Notes under the pieces: model-generated
What the model saw: only the letters and a program-made list of their open reading frames with translations
What the model was told of the DNA's origin: nothing
Databases searched by the model: none
Part shown: one piece after another, positions 16,801 to 24,500 of the stretch
How the letters are laid out: each line of letters begins with the position of its first letter
Position numbering within the stretch: position 1 is the stretch's first letter
Source: a virus
Length of the DNA stretch: 43,037 nt
Virus record (IMG/VR): IMGVR_UViG_3300032194_000093
Span: 1 to 43,037 of that record
Direction: 5' to 3' (one strand)
Position numbers and translations under genes: made by a program

Positions 16801-18388
16801 ATACGAAACGATTGTTGCTAGTTCTGGTGATACCGTCTAAGTTACCGGGGGTAGCATCACTACCGATTGCTTGTAGATAGATTAGTGTTAGACTCCAAAT
16901 AGCAGAAGCAACGTCAGTACAACCATATCCATACTGGGTAGCAGGATCCGGAGGAGTTGCAACTGTAGTTACAGTTCCTGGACTGCCATCGATGCCAATA
17001 CCTTCTGCTAAAATACTTTGGAAAGCAGCTAGAGCAGATTCAACTTCTACACAGTCGGCGGGGGCCCCATCTGCTAGTGTATATGGATCGGTAATTTGAT
17101 CTAATCCGGTAGTATCGAATCCTAGATTACCAGTCTCATCATCAGCAGCAGTCTGTAATAAAGAAAACTCTCTGTTGTTGATTACTTCGATAGAAATATC
17201 ACGAACCTTTTCAAATACAAATAAGGTCTCTGTTCTATTCTGAGGATCAATAACGTCCTGCTCATATAATGTAGCCGCCTCTACTACCTTATCATTTCCA
17301 CCATGCTGTAAATTGTAGATAATAGTATCTAATACATCAAGTACATCATCTATACAATCTTCTTTTGTTCCTGGAGCTACTGGGGAAAAAGATCCACCGG
17401 CAAAAAATGTAAGTTCGTTATATGCTTTCTTAGCAATATATTCTTTATTGATTTGAATAAGCCTAGCAGACTCAGCAAACGCGTTCTTTCTTTCGTATGT
17501 GTCACCTGCTAATCCGAGAGGATCTAAAACGATAGTATTATCAAATACTGGAGTGAGACCATGAGCACCAACTAGATTAGGTGGTTCTGCTCCAGCAATA
17601 GCAATATCAGGATCTTGTCTCATCACCTGCATCATTGTGTAGGCAACTTGCTGATATACATTGATGGAGTCGTCTCTCTCGCCATCAATCAGATCGCCGT
17701 ATTCTGGTCTTGTATATACTTCAGCGAAATCATATACTTTCTGGTTGCCGTCATACTTGACATTGAATGCTACGGCATCGATGAATAGTTTTACATCATC
17801 AATACATCCCTCACGCCCATCACCAGGAGGCACGAAAGGAGAAATTTGTTGTGCTCTATCGTATCCTTCTTCGGCAATAAAATCTTTGTTGGCAATGATG
17901 GTGTCATAGGCATCAATCCATCTGTTGCCTCTGGCATAATCCTTGTACTCAGTTAAAAGTTCTCCAACTACTTCATCCTGAATAAGTTTCTTGTTTAGTA
18001 GAATATTGTTAGCACCATCACACAACTTACCGAAGTATCCTCTTTGTGCTGTTCTTAGTGCTGCTCCGATAGATGCCTTTGCTGTCTCTTGACTTAAACC
18101 ATCATTTGTATCGTCTCCGTCTTTGGATACAAATAATACGTTCTCAATCGTAAGAGATTTCCAAAGAAGTTTTCCTTCTTTATTAACTTTAAGAAACTGT
18201 CCGTCTTCACCAGTGCTACCAGTAGAATCAATAATAGCGCCAGGTTGAATACTACCATCAATTAATAATCGATCAATAGATTCTTGACCAGTAGAAATGT
18301 CAAATAGATCCTGTGCTACCTCATTAATCTTTACCCTTTGATCCTCAAAGGTATCTGTTCTAAAAACTTCCTTACGATTAATTGCCAT
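10850..18388 (-). CDS. Giant virion protein with paired-cysteine repeats and beta-helix-like C-terminus, 2512 aa
   Basis: Residues 1-100 are a globular head (MAINRKEVFRTDTFEDQRVK). From about 195 to 1990 runs a long repeat array: a first half starting C-[KR]-R-D-[IL]-G-[YF]-[FV]-[IV]-DA-[IV]-S-LD, then RGNRYTR and GEEAESITAF with a helix ending in TNQL, and a second half with [AS]-C-x-DV-x-x-x-I-x-x-L. A helical motif LI-x-x-NK-x-x-I-x-D is interspersed. Residues about 1990-2290 (TVFVKSGVYTEQTPIVLPPN, then GIFGDN) resemble the pectate-lyase-like right-handed beta-helix of phage spikes. A GSGY motif follows at about 2311, and the C-terminus (about 2460-2512) resembles other cyanophage fibre-like proteins. 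No catalytic residues were identified. The start overlaps the 68-residue gene by 11 nt. A baseplate-associated adhesin is the best guess. Confidence 0.82.
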   Translation of the reverse strand: MAINRKEVFRTDTFEDQRVKINEVAQDLFDISTGQESIDRLLIDGSIQPGAIIDSTGSTGEDGQFLKVNKEGKLLWKSLTIENVLFVSKDGDDTNDGLSQETAKASIGAALRTAQRGYFGKLCDGANNILLNKKLIQDEVVGELLTEYKDYARGNRWIDAYDTIIANKDFIAEEGYDRAQQISPFVPPGDGREGCIDDVKLFIDAVAFNVKYDGNQKVYDFAEVYTRPEYGDLIDGERDDSINVYQQVAYTMMQVMRQDPDIAIAGAEPPNLVGAHGLTPVFDNTIVLDPLGLAGDTYERKNAFAESARLIQINKEYIAKKAYNELTFFAGGSFSPVAPGTKEDCIDDVLDVLDTIIYNLQHGGNDKVVEAATLYEQDVIDPQNRTETLFVFEKVRDISIEVINNREFSLLQTAADDETGNLGFDTTGLDQITDPYTLADGAPADCVEVESALAAFQSILAEGIGIDGSPGTVTTVATPPDPATQYGYGCTDVASAIWSLTLIYLQAIGSDATPGNLDGITRTSNNRFVFPDSPAESGRWKDARNLIFSNMEEIQDRALAEIAIEHPDFFFPGSNQEDRFSRYRDSYRLIQQNRREIVDRSLAEIANQHEDFSYPGDPVETEYSRYKDAYRLVQQNRTLIVELAYDDMILEGLATVGTPEQCKRDIGFFVDSISLDMFLGGANTYTRKFLLGYYNDSNEFILNGLEGEEAASIVAFQNVEAIMEAVITNQLSVTLPTTRSYTLDDGTNTAGEAFDRGLTLYRDLTVLIGNPTYDPNNPGGDVPNTDPTACADVRSTINTLVTAVVDVLNAEIALANSGFAVIPDEFNVPQGTYQDASNLVFANKNEIADRGLAQIAIDHPDFVFPGDPASNQENYRYYDGYRLIQQNKNDIDDETYNGTAAYVTANPALFPNFHAGAGVVANLAAVEAKCRRDISYFTDAVSLDVFTRGNRYTRDFTLFHFDEFGIRLPQLDDEEQLASQFAWNRAAELMKLAVANQLAFTDLTVVEGPAEFGSGEPDVSRTDVSACSDVQTTIDNLATIVIDVFASDDIDLLPYVNNGDYNAGMDKCKRDLGYVIDAVVDDLYNEANVKSIANALGYFPGGVYSDIGEEAESVTAFNAAANAMELAVTNQLFRQDLSILADPATGDNKDPASCAAVRATIQTLVGITSDAINTAITDPALALTNINAIDVNYGNPLFNESKCGRDIGFFIDAISLDIFLGAGNRYTRKLAQNYFISPDVPLYTGLLGEEAESITAFNMARDMMQKAVTNQLFEKDLTISPGEPVYGDGNPDEPVLESGNAAACIDVQNSIASLTTIVTDVIAGGNLSSLPVETQYQQDRFDDAAGLIGLNKNEILDKSLAQIAIDFPDFNFNGDEVTTENSRYADSYRLIQQNKASIVDDAFTAATLNPLYSAFDFLAVETKCKRDLGYFIDAISLDVFTRGNRYIRYFTNFYFDEEGNPITDGVLGEESESVFTFRVASELMKAAITNQDSLDISTAVTSGSVYVTADLTGYVKDLTVTPDPATQSNTDPRSCADVRTTIDNLTAISSDAFLTGTNENVPPLNEGIFLDTDSADTPGGKICRRDLGLIVDAVMTDLKNRSNTSIISAARTYIVTGSDILIPQISGEVPQTVSALGQAIVVMQDAIQNVLYKRDLTITDDGNVYPNKCIDVQNEIASLVTIVTDTLQNAQPETFLDGITVDNGEPSINETKCRRDISYVVRAIAEDLYANSNVNIIKVARGYFDNNGDALANGIVGEEAESITAYKAAARYIKKALTNQLFAKDLELFRGPEEYGLSFEPRDYTKSGSEKVCIDVQFAVDNLFAILEKVITDGTLEHLNTVTENYGRKGWKKTESLCFRDTGYVVVGIATDLKVGGNVNTTDIANFYFDNDNGRLIYIDGELEQSILAYRFARDIMKKASNQWLISPSNDLYEPKYSLEPLYFDNEVIRDFEYPYCTDVDAAIDNYWNIIEFMLLEGGKDSVQVQLPSFKTTVFVKSGVYTEQTPIVLPPNTGIFGDNLRDVSIYPSDPTQNLIYCENGGYITNVTFSGHLFPSYTCSFPKTKIGETFTRTGTGIKGSYQITLDDLPGKPGSATQGLKPRMYVTVKNIPEGSLTGGVATAAVIISIQDKVITLSTANELDFNNIELNFDYYIGNAGNITRSPYVQNCTSLTTTGSGLIVDGNLAEGTASFVLDSYTQYNQGGDGITIVNGGYTQLVSIFEICCNRAVYLTAGSTCSITNSNTDFGNFGLVADGVSPLQYTAFVDGNQNPGSTINLRDCPKKPYIGQGITIGNNGNPYFFIEEINITNGGSGYASPPSVVIDDPTGPSGIPAQAIANLTNGVVTSITLISSGSQFINPPNIVLVGGSPTVTATVEPEMYPQYYSIVTGEIPDPVNGKTTITTDENIAFDLNDGDEVFFFQQTRIIANSHCMEYVGAGTKIQEAIPARGGVPIQANEVVELNGGKVAFTSTDQLGNFRIGQGLQINQNTGTLSGDSFQRSLFVTVTPFILALS
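12419..17806 (-). repeat. Protein repeat array with alternating conserved cysteines
   Basis: First-half cysteines are at residues 195, 345, 662, 930, 1068, 1203, 1424, 1583, 1713 and 1858. Second-half cysteines are at 446, 490, 790, 1027, 1154, 1304, 1535, 1669, 1813 and 1957. From residue 662 on the two kinds alternate strictly, 86-128 residues apart within each pair. The first two units are more divergent (CIDDV in place of CKRD). Confidence 0.85.
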
Positions 18389-18584
18389 TTTCGATTAACT
18401 GACGGAGTAAACTTTTGATTTCTGACACGTCTTCCTTTAAGTTATTTATGTCAGTAGTGATTGTAGAAAACCTATTAGCAATAGTGTTTTTCGTAGGTTG
18501 CTCTGTGTTTATAATAGCACCCGTGTTAGGATCACGATACAATCCTTCGTGACCCTTTACTTTGATATAATGAATTTCACTCAT
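18378..18584 (-). CDS. Small conserved-type protein with C-terminal coiled coil, 68 aa
   Basis: The N-terminal half (HYIKVKGHEGLYRDPNTGAIIN) resembles a short protein family I know from T4-like cyanophages near large structural genes. The C-terminal half (ITTDINNLKEDVSEIKSLLRQLIENG) has heptad-spaced I/L residues and should form a short coiled coil. The start lies 1 nt after the stop of the 2690-residue gene, and the end overlaps the 2512-residue gene by 11 nt, so the three are probably translationally linked. It may be a minor virion component or assembly factor; the function is unknown. A late-promoter-like box lies inside it. Confidence 0.72.
   Translation of the reverse strand: MSEIHYIKVKGHEGLYRDPNTGAIINTEQPTKNTIANRFSTITTDINNLKEDVSEIKSLLRQLIENGN
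18443..18450 (-). promoter_or_regulatory. Late promoter box CATAAATA inside the 68-residue gene
   Basis: The minus strand reads CATAAATA, matching NATAAATA, 55-62 nt upstream of the ATG of the 2512-residue protein. It lies inside a coding region, so a chance match is possible, but the position just before a 7.5-kb gene makes it a reasonable late promoter. Confidence 0.45.
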
Positions 18585-18585
18585 A

Positions 18586-21500
18586 TTAGAAAGATGCTAC
18601 TGCTCGGAGATCTTGTACTTTTGGTGGTGAAGCAGGGTCATCTGTCTTCATGATAATTTTGACAGCATAGGAAGAAAATTCTACCAAGTTGCTTACACTA
18701 TATTTAAACTCCTGGTAAGACGATTGAGATTCGTAGTTTCCGGAAATAGAGTTTGATGATGTAGCAATATCACTATTATCTGGGTTGCCATCGCTATTGA
18801 ATCCAATCCAGTTAATGTCATCGAAATTTTCCTGACTGGAAGATTTCTTGAATTTGTAGAACACTTTAATATTTTCTGTATCTTTGACAGTTGCGGTTAT
18901 ACGAACATCTATTGATGTTCCTGGGGAGTTAATAAAGACTTCCTTGGAAACATACTTAGCAATAGAAGAACTATTCTTAGATTCTGTGTCAGATACATAG
19001 TCAACGCCAGGGGCGAAGATCATACTTCCTATTTGTAGATATTTGCCATCGGTAGACTCAATGATGTCTCCAACCCTAAAGATGTCTTGCTGCTGTTCTG
19101 TAGTGTCAGGTTGTCTAACATAAACAGATCCAGCAGTAATTTCATCTTCAAAATTAGAATTGATTGGTTGGTAAGGAGTGTCAACCAATAAAACATTTTT
19201 CTGGGAATCCCACTCAACCACTCTACCATTAATGGTGTTGTCGTATGTTGTAGTTACTTCTAAAGGATAAGAAGCAACAATATTAGAACCTTCCGAGAAA
19301 TCATAATCTAGTTCTTGAATATCATTAATAGTTGATGTAACTGATGTAATAGTTACTCCAGCTGCTGTTGCTAGAGTAGCAGTTTCTCCAATAATATAGT
19401 TGGAGGATGTTGATATATTAATAGTTGCTCTGCTTACTCCATCCCATTCGATGATTGTTCCCAAAGCACCAGAATTATTTCCTAAAACAGTGACCCCTAC
19501 TTCAATGTCGGCAGGATCTCCGACAAATATAAAGTCAACTGTGTAAGAAGGAAGGAATCTTAGTTCTTGATACCTCTTTCCGTATCTTGTTTCTGTGCCA
19601 GTAGCATTTTCTACTCTGTTAGAAACTGTCTTCACCGAAGCAGCATTCAAATCGATGACAGGAGATAAATTTGGATTAGAAGAAGACAAAGCAATCTTAT
19701 ACTCCAGTGAGTTATCTACCGAGTTAATAACTTGGTTGATTCTAGAAGCAATAACTTTCTGATTTAAGAAATAATGCTGCTCATTCAAGAATGTCTTCTC
19801 ATAAGGAGAAACTTGATATGACGTATAATTTTGTGTGTTGGAATCAACAGGAACAATGTTAGTAGTTTTTACCATTGCTTCAATAGAAGTCTGATCTAAC
19901 TGTAGATAAGATACTTGAGCATATAATCTTTCGTACTTTCTATTGTAAGATGCTAATACTCTAGAACCACCACCAATAATATTTGAACCTGCTCTACTTG
20001 GACTTGTAATGTTGTAAGTATCAACACCACTATTAGAAACCTCAAATAGTTCGGAATTTAAAGTTACGGAAGAGATTCCACCAACATCCTCTGCTTGTTT
20101 GAAGAAGACGTATGACTTCTCTCTATCCTCGAATCCGTTATCTCTATGAGAAACCTTTACGATAGCATTGTTTCCTTTGAACAGAGAAGAAGTAGCATTG
20201 ACTGGAGATCTTACGCTAGTTTCAAAAGGAGAAGCATCTAACAACTCATATCCTAAGTTTTCATTTGTTAGTAATAGCTCAGCAGGTTGATCTGTAATAA
20301 ACGATGCTTTATATAGTGTAAACTTGATGTCTTCAAACAAGTCTTCTGTAAAGTTTCCTGTATTTTGAGACTTGTAAACAGATCCTAGGAGAGGTTGTGT
20401 AGTTACAGACGAGTTAGTTGTAATCTCATTTTCTCCTAACTTAGAAGACCAGAGTTCATAATCAATAGAATCTGTTTCGATAGACAGGGCATACTCAGTA
20501 TTATTTTGTAGATATACTGGATATTTAAACTCAAATCTACTAGCAACTGTAGATCTGTTAGTGTCGGTATCTACAGCAACACCCATACTAACTGCTGGGG
20601 TGTCAATCTCAATAATAGATTCTACAAATGCCCCAGAGGCACCTGTACCAATACCCTTGACAATAACAGCAGGAGCTTCTGTATATCCTTTACCGGATAG
20701 AACCAAATCTACATTAAATACAGATCCGTTAGAAACCTGGATATCAGCAGATGCTGTACTTCCTCCTGGCAACTGAGGACTTTCAATAGTGATAGATGCC
20801 CCGTTATACTTCTCACCAGTAGCAGTAACCCTGAGATCTACAACTCTTCCAGAGTCCTTAGCAATAGAAATCTTAGCGTTTCTATTTGTTTGATTATTTG
20901 ATAAAGTAACGCTATCAAATCTTAGATCTTCATTCTGTATGAAAGAAGTTCCATTGTGGTTTGATAGTATTAATGTATATGTCTGCTCTTTGTTTAGAGT
21001 AAACGTAGTGCTCAACTGATCTCCCAAAGAGATGCCATTTTTGTCTAACACATCTTCAACTGGACCAGAACCACTCGATATTACTCCAGTAGCGTTTTCT
21101 CCTTTAGCAATCGTTACAGTCTCCGTATCACCAGTTAAGTATACCTTTAACTTAGTTTTGGGAGATAGCGTAGACTGTGATCCTGGAAGAATGTATTTGC
21201 CGGGAACTCCAGATTCTACGTTTGTTAAGTATACTCTAATAGGTACATCAGAACTCTTCTTAGTGAAGAAAAGATCAACGCCAGTGGAGAATACACCACC
21301 ATTGAAATTCTCAATCTTAAATGTCTGTGCTAGTGGATTTGGTTTGATCTCTTGATCTGTATTGCTGTTGGCGAGTTGTACACCTTCATTTGCCTTGAAG
21401 TAGGAAATTCCAGTGGAGATAATGCTTTGTGGATTAGCGGGGATAATACCAGAAGCATAGAACTGAACCTCGGCATATGTGTCTAGATCTTCTTTAGGGG

Positions 21501-24500
21501 CATTAGTTTCACTAGAGGAGAATAATAAATTCTTAGATCCTTCAGTAATTCTAACTTCACCAGCAGATAGATCATACTGTACTGTCTCTACATCACCAGT
21601 CCATGTAGTATTAAGTCTAGGTGGTTGTCCGGCAGGAACCAGAACAATGCCACTTAAACTACCATTACTGTCGGTGATTAGTTCATTTCCGAAAGTAGTT
21701 AAAGAGTTTCCGGCAACACCTGTATATGTAATATCTGGATTTGCCCATCTACCAATATCAACACCATCCAAATATAGATAAACTTTAGTGTTAGACTTAA
21801 GTCTGTTTATAGTAAATTTGACAGGGATAGATCTAGCGAAGAACTGAACTCCTGTAGAGACTGCTTTTCCATTTACAATCTTTGAGTTTACGCCTTTTCC
21901 TAATTCGTTATTCTGTGGACTTACATTAGAAGAACTGGCGACAGTAGCAGCTGCTGTAGACGAAACAACATTCTCACTAGTGATATCTGCTAAAGAATCG
22001 ATGTTAAACAGTGTCTTATCTGTTCCCACCCAGTTAACAATGAAAGATTCAAACAAACTGGATAAAGACTCTTTTGGATTTTCTTTTGCTAGTAAGATAG
22101 AATTTAATTTTGTATTAGTGTCAACAACTAATGGTTCTACCGAAGTATCATACCACTGGTCGATAGTAGGGGAAATAGAGGCATCTCCAACATACTGAAT
22201 CACAACAAATGGATTTGGATTGATTGTATCAGTAGCATTATCATTTCCTAACAGTCTTTGCTTCTCGTATGGAAGAGTTACTACACCGTTAGAAATTGTA
22301 TATCCAGAAATGTTTCTCTGGTCTTCTCTTGTGTTTACTTCTTTTAAAATAAAACTATCTTCTTTGGATTGTGGTCTTAAAACAGACTGCTGTGAATCAA
22401 TAGCACACTGATAATCAATAGATCTTAGATTACCAACAGAGTGTGCTTCAAAAGCATCTACAAAGAATCCTGACTTAAATCTATCAATACCTAGATCATC
22501 CTTAACTTGCATGTTAAGTGCTTGCTGCTCTAAGATGCTTAGAGTGGTATATAACTCAAGACGTTCAATACGCTTCTCAAGTTTACCAATATCTCTCATG
22601 GTATAACGCTTATTGTCAACGGGAATGACACGTACATCTTTGGAGGTGTTAGTAAATGCTGGGATGTGTAGATAAGCAATAGCAATCGAATCATCAATAA
22701 TCTCAGGTTTGCTAGGATTCAATGATGGATTTCCTTTCTCTACGATAACTTCTCCATTCTTGGACAAGAAGATTCCATCCATTCGATCTAGATACTGCTT
22801 TTCTGAGAAAGAGAATGTATATTCTAAGTTCGAATCAATAGCAGGGGTGAGGGTAGGAATACCTCCGGGTCCTGTAAAGGAAAGAGAAGCAGACTGGTTC
22901 AAGATAGAAGTATCTTGGAAACCAGTAATGGTAGATTCTGAATCAACTTTAGGTCTAAAATCAATGACATCTTTCAAGCTTACTGTTCCGAATACGGAAG
23001 AGTTGAACGTAGGAATTTCACCTGCTGGTACACCTGCCTGGTGTACATAAGAATCTACAGTTGAGAAGTCCCCTAAGGAATGCTCAAAATAGTCAAAAGC
23101 AATTAACAGTTGACCAGCTGGAGGATCAAATCCTGGTTTTAATACAATTCTAGATACATCATAATAGGTATCTCTTTGACCATCATCAAAAGTATACTTG
23201 TAGGTAATGTCTGTTCCGCTTACAAGATTACCGGCAGCATCAGCATCGGGTGGATTTGATGTGGTTCCTTCATAAACATATCTTAACTTATATACATCAG
23301 AATATGTTAAACTCTCGATGGTGTTCTCATCATAGTTTGTTCCTCTAAGAGGAATAACTCTATCTCCACCAGAAACAACAGAGATTCTTCTGTTTGTAAT
23401 AGATGTCTTTAATCTAGGTCTTGCTTTATCAATCTCAATGGTAGCAGTTAGTTTTAGTTTAGGGAATACAGTTAAAGAACCTTGACCCTCACCTAAGAAA
23501 TAGGAAGTTGGTAAACTAATAACAAGAGATCCAGCAGTTACTTCTGTAGATGTAGCAACACTAGAGTTAATCTGTACATATCTTTCTGGGATGTATACAA
23601 TATCTCCGGTACTGACAGCTGTAGAATCTCCAGCATCTAGAACTGTTACGATAAAGTTCTCTTCGTTGTATCTAGCAAACCTTTGAGTTCCTGATGTTAA
23701 CTGAGCACTAAAAGTAATGACTGATCCACTAGCAGCGAGATCAGAAACAAAGTCTTTTCTAATGAAATATTTGAATCTAGTATCAGCAGTATCTTTTACT
23801 AAAGATGCTACTTGTTTGCTTCCTGTTGGGAAGACAAGACTAGATTTAGTGGCATTCGAAACAAAAGGACGAACTACTACGACAGTAGCATTAGTTACAT
23901 CTGCTGGTAGAGTGTAATCCAAGAAAATTGTTGATTTAACAACTCCTCCGGAATCAGTATATGACTGTACGATATTTTTGATAATCGTTCCGTTATCATC
24001 TGTATACTGAATTAAATCTCCGTTGGTAATATTTTGAGATAAATCAGTTCCAAATCCATTACATGTGATAAATTTAGTTCCTTTCTTTCCACTAAAAGTA
24101 AAACTAGTAACCTGAGAAGAGGTAGCATACTCGGAAGATGTAGTATCAATATCAGCAGTGAATCTATATGTGTTGTATACAGATCCAAATGATTTAATGT
24201 TCTGATTATTATAAGTCTTTACGGTATCTTTATTAAGAACAGCAGTAACTCTAGCATTGTTAACTCCACCTTGATCTGGTGTTACAGAAACAATAGGAGT
24301 TGCTACATACTTTTCATTGAATCTGTTTCTATCTACGATATCTACAGCATAGACAGTGCCGCCAAATACTCTTGCTTCTACTACAGCTGTATCTAATTCT
24401 CTACCATTAACAACAATCTTTGCTCTAGTTGCTCCACTGTCTGTATAACCAGAACCTCTAAAGTTTACTACGAAGTGGGAAATAGTATTTTCATCAGCAA

